From positions 215,782 through 279,781 of the forward strand of contig JAAYDC010000006.1 of NCBI GenBank assembly GCA_012729455.1: 64,000 bases of DNA. Reading direction: 5' to 3'. Source of the stretch: Chloroflexota bacterium (GTDB lineage Bacteria > Chloroflexota > Anaerolineae > UBA1429). Shown in pieces: positions 7,456 to 18,382 of the stretch (position 1 is its first letter; each line of letters opens with the position of its first letter). The notes under the pieces were generated by a model. That model was not told the origin of the DNA and ran no database searches. It saw only the letters and a program-made list of their open reading frames with translations. Made by a program: the position numbers and the translations under genes.

Positions 7456-9163
7456 CGCCCTGACGATTGCCGCCCTCTGTCATGAATTCGAGGGTCTGGT
7501 AGGCGGCAGCATCCAGCGCCTGGTGGTAGTGGATGCCCTCACCATCGTGCTTGAAGTGTATATCGGTCGGCGCGAACAGCTGTTGCTTTCGGCTTCCGCC
7601 GATATGCCACTGGTGATGCTCCAGCAAGTTAAAGCACGCCGCGGGGTTGAGACGCCCACTTCCTTTAGCCTGCTGGCTGCCAAGTATGTGCGCGGCGCTC
7701 GTGTGACTGGCATCCGGCAGATTCCCAACGAACGCATCGTGCACCTCAGTCTGCTCAGCCCACAGGGCGCCGTGACGCTGATCTGTGAACTGATGGGGCG
7801 CTATTCGAATATTATCCTCGTGGATGAGCACGGCACGGTGATGGACGCCATCAAGCGCATCCCGCCGTCGCTCAACCGCTACCGCGTGACCTTGCCGCAT
7901 CAGCCCTACGTGCCGCCGCTCTCACAGGCCAAGTTGGAACCTCAGCTGCTCTCGGCGGACGCTTTGGCCCCGCTGTCGGAGCGCCGCGGAACGCCATTGT
8001 GGCGTGCTCTGGTCGATGCAGTGACCGCTACCAGCCCGCTCCTGGCGCGCGAGGCGGTCTTTCGGGCGGTTGGGTCTATCGAGGCAGACGCGAGTGAACT
8101 CGCTGGCAGCGAGACTGCAGTGGCCGAGGTGCTACAGGGGTTGCTGATGCTGCCCAGCACACGTGCCTGGCAGCCCAGTGTCGCCCTGGACGAGTTCGAG
8201 ACTGTTATAGCCTTTGCCTCTTACCAACTGACCCACCTGAACGCGGTGGAGACTATGCCCAGCATGCACGCCGCCGTGCAGCGCTACTTGACGGGCGGTG
8301 AATCGGGCGATGGCTACTTGGCGGTACGCCGGTATCTGCAAGAGCGCTTGAACGAGCAAATCGAGCGCGTGCGATCCCGACAAGCCAACCTCGAACGGCG
8401 GTTGATACCCGAATCCGAGATCGCCGCGCAGCAGACAAATGCCAATGCCATCCTGGCAATGGCCTGGCAGATTGAGCCCGGCCAGCGCGAGCTAATCCTC
8501 TCCCCCGAGATGGCCGCCAGCCTGCTGGGCAGCGACGGAGAACAACCTTTCACCATCCCACTCGACCCAGCCCTTTCGGCCAACGAGAATGCGCAGCATA
8601 TGTTTGCGCAAGTGCGGCGCAAGCAGGCCGCCAACGCGCGCGTTCCCGAGCTGCTGGAGCGTGTCGCCGCAGATTTAGGGTATCTCGAGCAGTTGGGGGC
8701 AGATATCGCGCTGGCTGAATCTCGCCCGGAGCTGGATCTGGTCGGCCAGCAGATCAGCGCCTTTGAGGCGCCCACCAAGCTGCTGCCGCGCAAGGCCAGC
8801 ACGCGCGCTGTTCTGACGGTATCGGGTAGGCGGCATGTGATCCTGGTGGGGCGTTCATCGCTGCAAAACGAGCTGGTAACGTTTCGTATGGCCGCCAGCG
8901 ACGATATGTGGCTGCACGCACATGGGGTACCAGGGGCGCATGTGATCATCCGTTGTGGGCGTGCTGAGCCGGATGGCGACGATCTGCAGCTGGCGGCCAA
9001 CCTGGCCGCCTGGTATAGTACCAACCGCGGCCTGGCCAGGGTTCTGGTAGATTATACGCGCCGCAAGCACGTCACTCACATGCCCGGCGGAAGAGCCGGC
9101 ATGGTCAACTATCGGCGCGAACAGACCCTCGTCGCCTCTGGCGAAGCGCCACCCCTCAGCTGA
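7445..9163 (+). CDS. rqcH: RqcH / NFACT ribosome quality-control protein
   Basis: A 572-residue NFACT protein, the bacterial Rqc2 homologue that binds stalled 50S subunits and directs C-terminal alanine tailing. The N-terminal NFACT-N region has LICELMGRYSNIILVD and MDAIKRIPPSLNRYR. A long coiled-coil region occupies the middle (about 270-430). The C-terminal NFACT-R (DUF814) region has the conserved MWLHAHGVPGAHVII and YTRRKHV. Length fits the family. Older annotation as a fibronectin-binding protein is misleading. It overlaps the preceding lipoprotein gene by 11 bases and converges on the penicillin-binding protein gene with a 6-base gap. Confidence 0.92.
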   Translation: MQCDALTIAALCHEFEGLVGGSIQRLVVVDALTIVLEVYIGRREQLLLSASADMPLVMLQQVKARRGVETPTSFSLLAAKYVRGARVTGIRQIPNERIVHLSLLSPQGAVTLICELMGRYSNIILVDEHGTVMDAIKRIPPSLNRYRVTLPHQPYVPPLSQAKLEPQLLSADALAPLSERRGTPLWRALVDAVTATSPLLAREAVFRAVGSIEADASELAGSETAVAEVLQGLLMLPSTRAWQPSVALDEFETVIAFASYQLTHLNAVETMPSMHAAVQRYLTGGESGDGYLAVRRYLQERLNEQIERVRSRQANLERRLIPESEIAAQQTNANAILAMAWQIEPGQRELILSPEMAASLLGSDGEQPFTIPLDPALSANENAQHMFAQVRRKQAANARVPELLERVAADLGYLEQLGADIALAESRPELDLVGQQISAFEAPTKLLPRKASTRAVLTVSGRRHVILVGRSSLQNELVTFRMAASDDMWLHAHGVPGAHVIIRCGRAEPDGDDLQLAANLAAWYSTNRGLARVLVDYTRRKHVTHMPGGRAGMVNYRREQTLVASGEAPPLS

Positions 9164-9169
9164 GCGAGC

Positions 9170-12070
9170 CTATTCTCTGACAACCCGCACAGTCACCGTC
9201 CCTGTGCTCGTCGAGTTGCCGGCAGTGTCATAAGCCACGGCATAGATGGAATACGAGCCCGGCGAGACGCGTGTGCCCCACGGCGATGTCAGCACCCAGC
9301 GCATGGCATACGGCGACACGGTGGTGTAGCCGATCGAGGCGCCATTCACAAACACCTCAACCTTGTCTATGCCGATGTTATCCGAGGCAGTTACCTGTAC
9401 ATCGACCCACTCATCCACACCCAGGGTAAAGGTCTGGCCATCGTACGGCATCCTTAACAAAATCGAAGGTCCCGACTGGTCCAGGGTAATGTGCGATGTG
9501 TATTGTTTGATGATACCAGAGGTGCTCACCGCTGTCAGACGCAGCGAATACGGGCCATTCAAGCCGGTGGTATCCCAGGTGTCAAGCACGTCGCGCTCGA
9601 CGCGTTCGGCGTGGTCACCGCCGACACGCCACCAGCTGCTCGGGTCCTCCCCTTCACCCGCCTCCAGATACCAGTTTTGCAGGTCGCCAAGCAGCACCGA
9701 GCCGGTGATCGTGATAACACCCCCAGCCACCTTGCCGGTTGCGGGCGAACTGATCACCACCTCCAGCAGGCCATCGGGGCCGTGCACGTCGCAGAATTCA
9801 TCGGGCGGCTGCTCAATCTCGCGGCTGCGCAGATAGTCATCCGCCTCAGGAGCTAACATCATGTAGACCTTTTCATCAACTTCATCCGGCGGGCAGTATT
9901 CGGTAGCCAGCTTTTCCGAAAGGCGGCATATCCGCACCGCGGCATTGATATCGTCAAAGGTGGTCGGTGCGGTACCAGCGATAAACACCTCGCGCTTGGT
10001 TCTGCTCGAATATTGGGTAGGCAGCTTGCCCGAGGTGGCGTCGATGGTCTTGTATTCGAGGCCGTCGGGCACCGGGAAGGGCTCAGCAGGCAACCCCTCG
10101 TGCAGGTAGAGCATCACATTGCGCCACAAGGGAGCCGCCACCTGTGAACCAGTACCCTTGGTCATGGCGGCGTAATCGGTATTGCCCGTCCACACGCCTA
10201 CCGCATACTGGGGAGTGTAACCGATCGTCCAGGCGTCGTGGTAACCATCGGTAGTACCCGTCTTTACGGCCGCCTGGCGATCCGAGATATACAGCGGGCT
10301 GTTATAGCCAAAGAAGGAGGCACGTGCGCTGTTGTCTGAAAGAATGTTATTCACCAGGTAGGCCACCTGCGGCGCAATCACCGTCTGGTGCTGCGGCTGC
10401 TCGTATTCGTAGAGCACGTTACCTTTGGCATCCGTGACCTTTAAGATCGCCACCGGATCAAGCTTGCGGTAGCCTTCCCTGACGTCGGAAGCGGTTACCG
10501 GTGCGCCTACCATCACGCCGGTGTTGGCAAACACTGAAAAGGCATAGGTCATGTCGAGCAGCTTGACCGGGCCGGTTCCCAGTGTCAGCGAAAGCCCGTA
10601 AAAGGAATCATTCAGGTCGTTGATGCCCATGGCGTGCGCAGTATTGATTACATTCTGCACACCCACGTTGTTGATCATCTGCACCGCGGGCACGTTGAGT
10701 GAGGTAGCAAAGGCTTCGCGCAGCAGCACCGGCCCATGGTAAGTGCGGTCCGAGTTCTCGGGCGAGTAGGGCATCGGACGAGGCGGATCTGGAAAGGCGG
10801 TGCGCACGTCGAGCATCATGGTCGCTGCGGTATAGCCCTGCTCAAAAGCGGTAGCATAAGTGAACACTTTAAAGCTCGAACCAGGCTGGCGCGGCGAAAT
10901 CGTCATATTGACTTCGCCGTCGATCTCTTTGTTGTTATAGTCGAGGCTGCCGACCATCGCCAGGATCTCGCCGGTCTTGACATCGATCACCACCACCGAC
11001 GCATTGTGCACATTGTACTTTTCCACCGCTTCGGCGATGCGCTCGCGGGCGATCTGCTCGGTTTGGGCTTGCTTTTCGAGGTCGATGGCGCTGATCACCT
11101 GCAGACCGCCGCCATATACGCGGTCGATGCCGAACCTTTTCTCGAGCAGGCTGCGCACGTATAGCACGTAATGGGGTGCTTCGAGTGCAAAGCCCGAGCG
11201 CGTGGTTATGATGATCTCTTTTTTGGCCGCCAACGCCTCTTCGGGTGTGATGTAACCCTGCGCAGCCATCGTATCCAGCACCAACTCCTGGCGGCGTTTC
11301 GCCTCAATCGGGTTATCCCACGGGTTATAAGCCGGCGCATTGCCGAGCGGCACCAGCATGGCGGATTCTGCCAACGTCAGCTGGCTGGCAGGTTTAGCGA
11401 AATAGGTCTGCGCGGCGGCTTCCACGCCATAGGCAAAGTGTCCGTAAAAGACGGTGTTGAGGTACCACTCGAGGATTTTGTCGCGGCCTTCGTCGCCGGG
11501 GTAGCGTCTCGAGAGCTCATAGGTCAACACCAGCTCTTTGATCTTGCGAGTAAAGTTGCGCTCCATGCGCTCTTCGGGATCAAACATCACGTTCTTGATC
11601 AGCTGCTGCGGGATCGAGCTGCCGCCGCCGGAATCCTCACCCTTGGCCATCGCCACCAGGGCGCGCCCGAGGCCTTCAATGTTGATGCCAGCTGGGTTGC
11701 TATAAAAGGTCTTGTCTTCCATGGCGATGGTGGCATTGCGCAGTGATTCGGGCATCTGCTGCAACGAGATAATCGTGCGGCGCCCACCATCCGGGGCGAT
11801 GATCTCGTAAAGGAGGTGTTGGCCGGTGCGGTCATAGATCCGCGTGGTCTCAAAAGCCGATTCACTCAGGCGCTGCACCTCGCCCGCGTCGGGGAGTTCA
11901 CGGGCATAGGTGGCGTAAACGGTATAGACGCCGCCAACGGCTGCTAAAGCACTCAAGACAACACCCAACACAAGGACAATAGAAAATATCATGACAAAGC
12001 GGAGGACCAGAGGTCCTCCGCTCGATCGTTTTGTCTTGTGCCGATAGCGTCGCCGCAGCATGCGATTCAT
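9170..12070 (-). CDS. Class A penicillin-binding protein (PBP1A type)
   Basis: A 966-residue bifunctional peptidoglycan synthase. A basic cytoplasmic tail and one membrane helix (about 25-50) lead to a GT51 transglycosylase domain with catalytic Glu in AMEDKTFY and the GGSSIPQQLIKN motif. The transpeptidase domain follows, with the SxxK nucleophile in PGSSFK, SLN as SxN, and KTGTTDGYHDAW as KTG. Past residue 740 are extra beta domains, including Ig-like segments with SPATGKVAGG and DNIGIDKVEVFVNG, typical of extracellular additions. Its ATG is four bases after the rpoC stop, so it is probably translated from the rpoC transcript; that pairing is unusual. Confidence 0.94.
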   Translation of the reverse strand: MNRMLRRRYRHKTKRSSGGPLVLRFVMIFSIVLVLGVVLSALAAVGGVYTVYATYARELPDAGEVQRLSESAFETTRIYDRTGQHLLYEIIAPDGGRRTIISLQQMPESLRNATIAMEDKTFYSNPAGINIEGLGRALVAMAKGEDSGGGSSIPQQLIKNVMFDPEERMERNFTRKIKELVLTYELSRRYPGDEGRDKILEWYLNTVFYGHFAYGVEAAAQTYFAKPASQLTLAESAMLVPLGNAPAYNPWDNPIEAKRRQELVLDTMAAQGYITPEEALAAKKEIIITTRSGFALEAPHYVLYVRSLLEKRFGIDRVYGGGLQVISAIDLEKQAQTEQIARERIAEAVEKYNVHNASVVVIDVKTGEILAMVGSLDYNNKEIDGEVNMTISPRQPGSSFKVFTYATAFEQGYTAATMMLDVRTAFPDPPRPMPYSPENSDRTYHGPVLLREAFATSLNVPAVQMINNVGVQNVINTAHAMGINDLNDSFYGLSLTLGTGPVKLLDMTYAFSVFANTGVMVGAPVTASDVREGYRKLDPVAILKVTDAKGNVLYEYEQPQHQTVIAPQVAYLVNNILSDNSARASFFGYNSPLYISDRQAAVKTGTTDGYHDAWTIGYTPQYAVGVWTGNTDYAAMTKGTGSQVAAPLWRNVMLYLHEGLPAEPFPVPDGLEYKTIDATSGKLPTQYSSRTKREVFIAGTAPTTFDDINAAVRICRLSEKLATEYCPPDEVDEKVYMMLAPEADDYLRSREIEQPPDEFCDVHGPDGLLEVVISSPATGKVAGGVITITGSVLLGDLQNWYLEAGEGEDPSSWWRVGGDHAERVERDVLDTWDTTGLNGPYSLRLTAVSTSGIIKQYTSHITLDQSGPSILLRMPYDGQTFTLGVDEWVDVQVTASDNIGIDKVEVFVNGASIGYTTVSPYAMRWVLTSPWGTRVSPGSYSIYAVAYDTAGNSTSTGTVTVRVVRE

Positions 12071-12073
12071 TGG

Positions 12074-15000
12074 TTAATCCTCTGAATCGGTCTCCTCGTA
12101 GTCATAATCGCCGTCGGCATCATTCTCATCCGTGGCACCCGTATCCATCTCGTTGCTGAAAACCAGGTCGTCGGCTTCGCTGTCGTCGCCGCCTTCGATC
12201 CCCATAAAGTCGGGGTCGATCGGTCCTAGGTCGGGGATGATCCCGCCCGTCAGGAACTCGTTGGCGAACTCTCCCAGTACCTCGGCATCTAAGCTGTCGT
12301 CCTCAAAACCATTTCCAAGGGTCGTAACAGGCACGCTCTCCTCGTCGGCAGCCTTAAAGCCGGTACCAGCCGGGATCAGCTTGCCGATAATGACGCTTTC
12401 TTTGAGACCGTGCAGCTTGTCTTCACGCCCCTCGATGGCGGCTGAAGCCAGCACACTGATAGTATGCTGGAACGACGCGGCTGACAAAAAGCTGTCAGTA
12501 TTGAGGGCCGCTTTGGTAATGCCCAGCAACACCGGCTCGGCTGTAGCCGGTTCCCTTTCGCTTTCGATCAGCTCCGAGTTGATCGTCTCGAATTCGAAAC
12601 GGTCGACCCATTGCCCGGGCAGCAGGTCGCTATCGCCCTGATTGACGACGCGCACGCGCCGCTGCATCTGGCGCACGATCACCTCGATATGCTTGTCGTT
12701 GATCGTCACACCCTGGGAGCGGTAGACCTTTTGGATCTCGGCCACCAGGTATTCACGCACCGCATCGACACCCAGGATGGAGAGGATCTCGTGCGGGTTC
12801 TTGGAGCCTTCTGTGATCAGATCACCCGCCTCGACCTGCTGGCCTTCGCTCACGCGCAGGCGTGCCGTCACGGGGATGTCATAGGTGCGGGTTTCTGTGT
12901 CGTCGTACGAGACCATGATACGGCCCTCTTCGAGCGACACACGCCCAGCAACCTTGGCCATAACCTCTTCGCCGCTGGCATCCACACGCGCCAACAGCTG
13001 GCCTTCATTGACCTGGTCGCCATCCTCAACCACTGCCACCGCCTCATCGGGCAGGCTGTGGGCAACGCGCTTGAGGGTCGAAGCCGAGAGCTGCACAGTG
13101 CGCAGCTCGTCTTCGGCAGTGATGTGCACCGAACCGCTGATTTCGGCAATGATGGCTTGCCCTTTGGGGATGCGAGCCTCAAAGAGCTCTTGAACGCGCG
13201 GCAGACCGACGGTAATGTCAGAGGTACCGGCCACACCACCAGTGTGGAAGGTACGCAGCGTCAGCTGTGTGCCGGGCTCACCGATCGACTGGGCCGCTAC
13301 GATGCCGACCGCCTCGCCAATAGCCACTTCCGTACCGCGTGCCAGGTCGCGCCCGTAGCAGTGCGCGCACATGCCATGGCTCAGCGAACAAGTCAGCGGT
13401 GAACGCACCATCACCTCGGTTACTTTGGCGTCGTCGATCTCCTGAGCCAAGTCGTCATCGATCATCACATTGCTTTCGACCAAAATCTCGCCGGTACGCG
13501 GGTTGATCACCGGTGCGGCAGCATAGCGCCCGACGATACGTTCTATCAGGTTGCCAGCCGGCGCTTTGGGATCGTTGACAATCTTGATACCCTGAGTGGT
13601 GCCGCAATCCTCTTCCTGGATGATCACATCCTGGGCAACATCCACCAGGCGGCGAGTAAGATATCCGGCGTCGGCGGTACGCAGGGCGGTATCTGCCAGA
13701 CCCTTGCGCGCGCCATGCGTCGAGATAAAGTACTCGAGCGAGGTCAGCCCCTCGCGAAAGTTCGAACGGATCGGCAGCGCGATAATGCGCCCCGAGGGGT
13801 CAGCCATCAAGCCGCGCATGCCAGCCAGCTGGCGGATGGGGTTCCAGCCGCCTTTGGTCGAGCCCGAGTTGACCATGATGCCGATCGGGCTTAACGGGTC
13901 GAGGCTCTTGGCCACCGCTGCGGTCACGCGGTCGGTCGCCTCTGTCCAGGTCTCGACCGTCTTGGAGTAGCGCTCGCTATCTGTCACCAGTCCGCGGCGG
14001 AATTGGTGCTCGATCTCGGCCACACGCTCGTTAGCCTCTTCGATGATCTCAGACTTGGTCTCTGGGACCTTGATATCATCCAGGGCGATGGTCGTGCCCG
14101 AGAGAGTCGCGTATTTAAAGCCGATATCCTTGATGGCATCCACCAGTTCGGCGGTACCCTCGATACCCAGCTTGCGGTAACCCTCACCGATCAGCTTTTT
14201 GAGACCGCCCTTATCCAGGGTGCGGTTGACGAACCACAACTCGGAAGGAAGAATCTCGTTAAAGAGCACACGGCCGACGGTGGTATCGATGACGCGCACC
14301 TTGTGACGCGGTGTGGGCTGAAAGACGAACTTGATCTTGGCATGCAGGTGCACCTTACCGAGCTCATAGGCCATCTGCACTTCATTAAAGCTGGAAAACA
14401 CCTGGCCTTCGCCGGGCATATCCGGGCGTTCGATGGTGAGATAGTAGCAGCCCAACACCATATCTTTGGAGGGGCCTACCTCGGGCTCGCCGTTGGCCGG
14501 GCGCAGCAGGTTATGGCTCGAAAGCATCAGCTCGCGCGCCTCACGCACAGCTTCGTCGGAAAGCGGCACGTGCACCGCCATCTGGTCGCCGTCAAAGTCG
14601 GCGTTAAAAGCCGAGCACACCAGCGGATGAATCTGGATGGCGCTGCCTTCTACCAGGATCGGCTCAAAGGCCTGGATACCTAGGCGGTGCAGCGTCGGTG
14701 CGCGGTTGAGCAGTACCGGACGGCTCTTGATGATATCCTCGAGCACCTCCCAGATAGGCGGCTCTTCGCGCTCGATCAGGCGCTTGGCGCCCTTGACGTT
14801 GATGGCATAGTTGCGCTCGACCAGTTTGTTCATTACGAACGGACGGAAGAGCTCGAGCGCCATGCGCTTGGGCAGACCGCACTGGTGCAGCTTGAGGTGC
14901 GGACCCACCACGATAACCGAGCGGCCGGAATAGTCGACACGCTTGCCAAGCAGGTTGCGGCGGAAGCGCCCCTGCTTGCCCTTGAGCATGTCCGAAAGCG

Positions 15001-16477
15001 ACTTTAATTGACGGCGACCGCGCAGCGAGATAGCCTTGCCGCGCCGCGAGTTGTCGATCAGCGAGTCGACGGCTTCCTGCAGCATGCGCTTTTCGTTGCG
15101 CACGATCACATCCGGCGCCTGCAGCTTGATCAGGTGCTTGAGCCGGTTGTTGCGGTTCACCACGCGGCGATACAGGTCGTTCAGGTCGCTGGTGGCAAAG
15201 CGCCCGCCATCCAGCTGCACCATCGGGCGCAGCGCCGGCGGAATCACCGGCAGGACCTTCAAGATCATCCATTCGGGACGGTTGCCGGCCTTGCGCAGCG
15301 ATTCGACAATCTGCAGCCGTCGGGTGGCCTTTTTGCGGCGCTGCTTGGACCTGGAGATGTTGATCTCATCACGCAGTTCCTGAGCCAGTTGTTCGAGGTC
15401 GATCTTGGATGTGATAGCATAGATCGCCTCAGCGCCCATGGAGGCTTTGATCACTCGCGGCCAACGCTCGAACAGCTCACGATAACGCGTCTCGTTGAGC
15501 AGCTGGCGCGGACGCAGCATGGTCAGGTCGTCGCGATCCTGATCAAAGCGCAGCTCCGTCTCGATGGTGATCGATTCGATCGCCTCCTGGATCTCGTTCA
15601 TGCGAGCACTTTCTTCGCGCTCGGTCTCCTGGGTTTCGTCCTCTGCTGCGGCGATCAGGCGATCGGCCTCGGTCGTGCGCGTAATGTCGATGTCCGAAAG
15701 CGCGTCTTGCACGGTCTTGTTAAAGGCGCTCAGATGCTCACGGCGGACCACTTCGCCGGCCTTGAGCACTACCTGATCTGTAGCCGCCAGGTGGATATCT
15801 TCGGTGGCGGGCTTATCCAGGTTGGATTCCAGCAGTAAACGCACCCGCGTCGCCTCCGACATCAACGTCTCGGTTTGGGCGTCGCTGGTAGCCTGCAGTT
15901 CACTGCGGATCGACTCGCTCAAGCTTGCCAAAGTAGCGGCACGCGAGGCAGCACGCTCCTGCAGCTCGGTCAACTCGGCACGCAACTCGGCAGTGGCGCT
16001 TTCGATCTCGTGCGCCATCTCTTCATCCATGCGCTTGAGGGCGCGCTCGCGGGCGGTTTCGTCGATATCGGTAATAATGTATTGGGCGTAATAGAGCACG
16101 CGGTCCAGGTTGCGCTGCGAAATATTGAGCAGCAACCCGAGGTAGCTCGGCGAACGGCGTGTATACCAGATGTGCGCGATCGGCGTGGCCAGGCCGATGT
16201 GGCCCATGCGCTCACGACGTACGCGCGACTGGGTTACTTCGACGCCGCACTTGTCGCACTTGATGCCGCGGAAGCGGACCTTTTTATATTTGCCACAGTA
16301 GCACTGGTAATCTTTGGTGGGGCCAAAAATCGCCTCACAGAACAAGCCGTCTTTTTCGGGGCGCAGCCGCCGATAGTTGATCGTTTCAGGCTTGGTAACT
16401 TCACCATATGACCAGGAGAGGATGGTTTCCGGAGAGGCGAGGCTGATCTTGAGCGTCTTGATATCGTTAATTTCCAA
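12074..16477 (-). CDS. rpoC: DNA-directed RNA polymerase subunit beta'
   Basis: The catalytic beta' subunit, 1467 residues. The N-terminal zinc site is CYCGK with a later CDKCG (about residues 59-77). A long acidic, coiled-coil-rich insertion spans about 130-340. The active-site Mg loop [14 protein letters not shown] is intact, and the second zinc site has EEDCGTTQG and [11 protein letters not shown]. The C-terminus ends in an acidic tail. The start is a TTG at 16477 with GGAGGG upstream; no ATG or GTG fits as well. rpoB is not next to it: a GNAT gene lies upstream and rpoC has its own promoter. The penicillin-binding protein gene follows after three bases. Confidence 0.97.
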   Translation of the reverse strand: MEINDIKTLKISLASPETILSWSYGEVTKPETINYRRLRPEKDGLFCEAIFGPTKDYQCYCGKYKKVRFRGIKCDKCGVEVTQSRVRRERMGHIGLATPIAHIWYTRRSPSYLGLLLNISQRNLDRVLYYAQYIITDIDETARERALKRMDEEMAHEIESATAELRAELTELQERAASRAATLASLSESIRSELQATSDAQTETLMSEATRVRLLLESNLDKPATEDIHLAATDQVVLKAGEVVRREHLSAFNKTVQDALSDIDITRTTEADRLIAAAEDETQETEREESARMNEIQEAIESITIETELRFDQDRDDLTMLRPRQLLNETRYRELFERWPRVIKASMGAEAIYAITSKIDLEQLAQELRDEINISRSKQRRKKATRRLQIVESLRKAGNRPEWMILKVLPVIPPALRPMVQLDGGRFATSDLNDLYRRVVNRNNRLKHLIKLQAPDVIVRNEKRMLQEAVDSLIDNSRRGKAISLRGRRQLKSLSDMLKGKQGRFRRNLLGKRVDYSGRSVIVVGPHLKLHQCGLPKRMALELFRPFVMNKLVERNYAINVKGAKRLIEREEPPIWEVLEDIIKSRPVLLNRAPTLHRLGIQAFEPILVEGSAIQIHPLVCSAFNADFDGDQMAVHVPLSDEAVREARELMLSSHNLLRPANGEPEVGPSKDMVLGCYYLTIERPDMPGEGQVFSSFNEVQMAYELGKVHLHAKIKFVFQPTPRHKVRVIDTTVGRVLFNEILPSELWFVNRTLDKGGLKKLIGEGYRKLGIEGTAELVDAIKDIGFKYATLSGTTIALDDIKVPETKSEIIEEANERVAEIEHQFRRGLVTDSERYSKTVETWTEATDRVTAAVAKSLDPLSPIGIMVNSGSTKGGWNPIRQLAGMRGLMADPSGRIIALPIRSNFREGLTSLEYFISTHGARKGLADTALRTADAGYLTRRLVDVAQDVIIQEEDCGTTQGIKIVNDPKAPAGNLIERIVGRYAAAPVINPRTGEILVESNVMIDDDLAQEIDDAKVTEVMVRSPLTCSLSHGMCAHCYGRDLARGTEVAIGEAVGIVAAQSIGEPGTQLTLRTFHTGGVAGTSDITVGLPRVQELFEARIPKGQAIIAEISGSVHITAEDELRTVQLSASTLKRVAHSLPDEAVAVVEDGDQVNEGQLLARVDASGEEVMAKVAGRVSLEEGRIMVSYDDTETRTYDIPVTARLRVSEGQQVEAGDLITEGSKNPHEILSILGVDAVREYLVAEIQKVYRSQGVTINDKHIEVIVRQMQRRVRVVNQGDSDLLPGQWVDRFEFETINSELIESEREPATAEPVLLGITKAALNTDSFLSAASFQHTISVLASAAIEGREDKLHGLKESVIIGKLIPAGTGFKAADEESVPVTTLGNGFEDDSLDAEVLGEFANEFLTGGIIPDLGPIDPDFMGIEGGDDSEADDLVFSNEMDTGATDENDADGDYDYEETDSED

Positions 16478-16651
16478 TTTGCCCTCCTACACGATGCGGT
16501 AATTGAGAGTATGAGCGGGCTTATAAACAACAAGAGCTCGGCCTGGAATTTGGGAACGTCGTTATTCCGAGACCGAGTTGGATGAACGGTTTGAGTCGGT
16601 CATAAAACAGGTGTTATCCACCTATTAACAGGGCTTGGCGCGCAGCCTTTT

Positions 16652-16680
16652 ATAATAGCCTAAATGCCTGATTATGGCAA
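16652..16680 (-). promoter_or_regulatory. Promoter for rpoC
   Basis: On the minus strand TTGCCA (16675-16680) and TATTAT (16652-16657) are exactly 17 bases apart; each matches consensus at five of six positions. The leader to the rpoC TTG would be about 168 bases. Nothing else is recognised in the 16478-16651 leader. Confidence 0.6.
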
Positions 16681-16693
16681 ATCAGCGATATGA

Positions 16694-17221
16694 CTATAAC
16701 GCGCGATAAAACAGGAGCGCAACATCGTCGTTAGTATAGTAGCGATCCAAAAAGCCGCCGTAGCGGTAACCGCGTTTAACCACCCCGGCGATCGCCTCGT
16801 CGTTCTTGGTTTGCAACGGTATGATCACCTGGCGCAGACGTGCGCGGCGTGCCCACTCTTCAGCGCTCTGCAGGAGCAGGCTACCGATCCCCTTGCGGCG
16901 GTGCGTTCGATCGACGGCGCAGAATTCGATCCAGCCCGTGTTCGACCAGTTACGTGTGCGCAGATCAATCCAACCGCGCAGCTGGCTGAGATGATCAGCC
17001 ACCAGCATACACTCCGAGTTGCGGCATTCGTTGGCAAGATCCGCCAGCACGCTTGGGTAAGCCACCTCGATGGTACGCGGCAGGCGGGTGCGTTCGATGC
17101 GGGTGTTAAAACAGCCCTCGCTGGAGGCATCGATGACATGCCAAACGTATGCAGTAGCATAGCTGGCATCCATTCGCAGGCAGCGGTCGATATCGCCCTG
17201 GTTGAACTGGCGGATATGCAT
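16694..17221 (-). CDS. GNAT-family N-acetyltransferase
   Basis: A 175-residue GNAT protein. The acetyl-CoA-binding motif A is RTHRRKGIGSLLLQSAEEW (R-x-x-G-x-G/A form), preceded by the beta strand IEFCAVDRT and followed by the C-terminal KRGYRYGGF and YTNDDVALLF strands. The acceptor is unknown; the domain acetylates small molecules or protein N-termini. It starts 16 bases after the MoxR gene on the same strand and may share its transcript. The rpoC promoter lies just downstream of its stop. Confidence 0.8.
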   Translation of the reverse strand: MHIRQFNQGDIDRCLRMDASYATAYVWHVIDASSEGCFNTRIERTRLPRTIEVAYPSVLADLANECRNSECMLVADHLSQLRGWIDLRTRNWSNTGWIEFCAVDRTHRRKGIGSLLLQSAEEWARRARLRQVIIPLQTKNDEAIAGVVKRGYRYGGFLDRYYTNDDVALLFYRAL

Positions 17222-17237
17222 GGGTTCCTTTTATAGC

Positions 17238-18194
17238 TTATTTAGTGGTTCGGCGGCGAGTGCCCGGAACGGGCACTTGATCGAGCACTTCGCGCACTAC
17301 GGCGCGGGTATCCACGTTCTTGATGCGCGCCGAAGGGCTCACAATCAGACGATGCGCCAGCACCGATTCGGCCAGCAGCTTGACATCATCGGGGATCACA
17401 AAATCGCGCCCCAACAGGGCTGCCAATGCCTGGCTGGCATGGTACAGGCCGAGGCTGCCGCGCGGGCTGGCACCCAGGTATACATCGCGATGCTCTCGGG
17501 TGGCGTTGACCAGCGCCACAATGTATTCTTTGATCAGCACATCGGTATAGACCTGGCTGACGGCTTGCTGCGCTTCGATCAGGCGCTCGACTGGTATCAC
17601 CTGCTCGATCAGCTCGATGGGGTGCCCGCTGGTCTGTGCTTCGAGGATCTGCACTTCTTCAGCCGGCTTGGGGTGCCCCAGGCTGATGCGCATCAGAAAG
17701 CGGTCGAGTTGCGCTTCGGGAAGCGGGAAGGTACCTTCATACTCGATCGGGTTCTGGGTAGCCAGCACCAAAAAGGGCGCCGGCATACGGTAAGTGTGCT
17801 CATCCACCGTCACCTGACGCTCTTCCATACACTCGAGCAGGGCAGATTGTGTCTTGGGGGTGGCGCGGTTGACCTCGTCGACGAGTACGATCTGCGCCAT
17901 GATCGGCCCAGGACGGTATTCGAACTGGCGGTTTTGCTGGTTAAAGACGGATACGCCGGTTACATCGGAAGGCAACAGATCGGGCGTGAACTGGATACGC
18001 TGAAAGGTGGAGCCGATCGACTTGGCAATCGTTTTGGCCAGCATCGTCTTGCCAACCCCAGGGACATCCTCGATCAGCACGTGTCCCTGGCAAAGCATAG
18101 CAACCAGCACCATCTGGATTTCGTTATGTTTGCCAATGATGACGCGTTCGACGTTCTGGGTAATGGTATCGCCGACTTGCTGAATCACACCCAT
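17238..18194 (-). CDS. MoxR-family AAA+ ATPase
   Basis: A 318-residue MoxR ATPase. Walker A is [18 protein letters not shown] (about 42-59), Walker B is [20 protein letters not shown], sensor 1 is [13 protein letters not shown], and the C-terminal lid domain carries [17 protein letters not shown]. MoxR ATPases act as chaperones for assembly or metal insertion, usually with a DUF58/VWA partner gene next to them. No such partner is visible here, since the neighbours are GNAT and greA. AGAGGG precedes the ATG at 18194. Confidence 0.9.
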   Translation of the reverse strand: MGVIQQVGDTITQNVERVIIGKHNEIQMVLVAMLCQGHVLIEDVPGVGKTMLAKTIAKSIGSTFQRIQFTPDLLPSDVTGVSVFNQQNRQFEYRPGPIMAQIVLVDEVNRATPKTQSALLECMEERQVTVDEHTYRMPAPFLVLATQNPIEYEGTFPLPEAQLDRFLMRISLGHPKPAEEVQILEAQTSGHPIELIEQVIPVERLIEAQQAVSQVYTDVLIKEYIVALVNATREHRDVYLGASPRGSLGLYHASQALAALLGRDFVIPDDVKLLAESVLAHRLIVSPSARIKNVDTRAVVREVLDQVPVPGTRRRTTK

Positions 18195-18220
18195 ACTATC
18201 AACCCTCTGTATACTGGCTG

Positions 18221-18249
18221 AGGATAGTGCCTTGGGGAGTCCTTGTCAA
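18221..18249 (-). promoter_or_regulatory. Promoter for the MoxR ATPase gene
   Basis: A perfect TTGACA (18244-18249) and TATCCT (18221-18226) with a 17-base spacer on the minus strand, about 25 bases from the ATG. Confidence 0.65.
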
Positions 18250-18260
18250 CAATTGTCAGT

Positions 18261-18289
18261 TTGCTTTTATCGCCATACATGCCTATCAT
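18261..18289 (+). promoter_or_regulatory. Candidate promoter for greA-lysS
   Basis: TTGCTT (18261-18266) and TATCAT (18284-18289) with 17 bases between them on the plus strand. An overlapping CATAAT is an alternative -10. The leader would be roughly 87 bases. Confidence 0.45.
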
Positions 18290-18305
18290 AATGGTGGTTG
18301 TAGGC

Positions 18306-18350
18306 AGCCCCTTGGCCGCGGAGATCCGCGTCCACGGGCTTCTTTTATTA
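18306..18350 (+). terminator. Terminator-like hairpin in the greA leader (possible attenuator)
   Basis: AGCCC (306-310 of this kb) pairs with GGGCT (336-340). Inside it TGG and CGCGG pair with CCGCG and CCA around an AGAT loop. A T-rich run (TCTTTTATTATT) follows at once. It lies between the predicted promoter and the greA ATG, so it would act as a leader terminator. Confidence 0.4.
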
Positions 18351-18382
18351 TTATCGCGAGGTCTCAAGGGACGAGGGACAAG

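Noticed and set aside
12611-13402. Plus-strand ORFs antisense to rpoC
   Set aside because: Such shadows are expected opposite a G+C-rich gene; no ribosome sites or known motifs were found.
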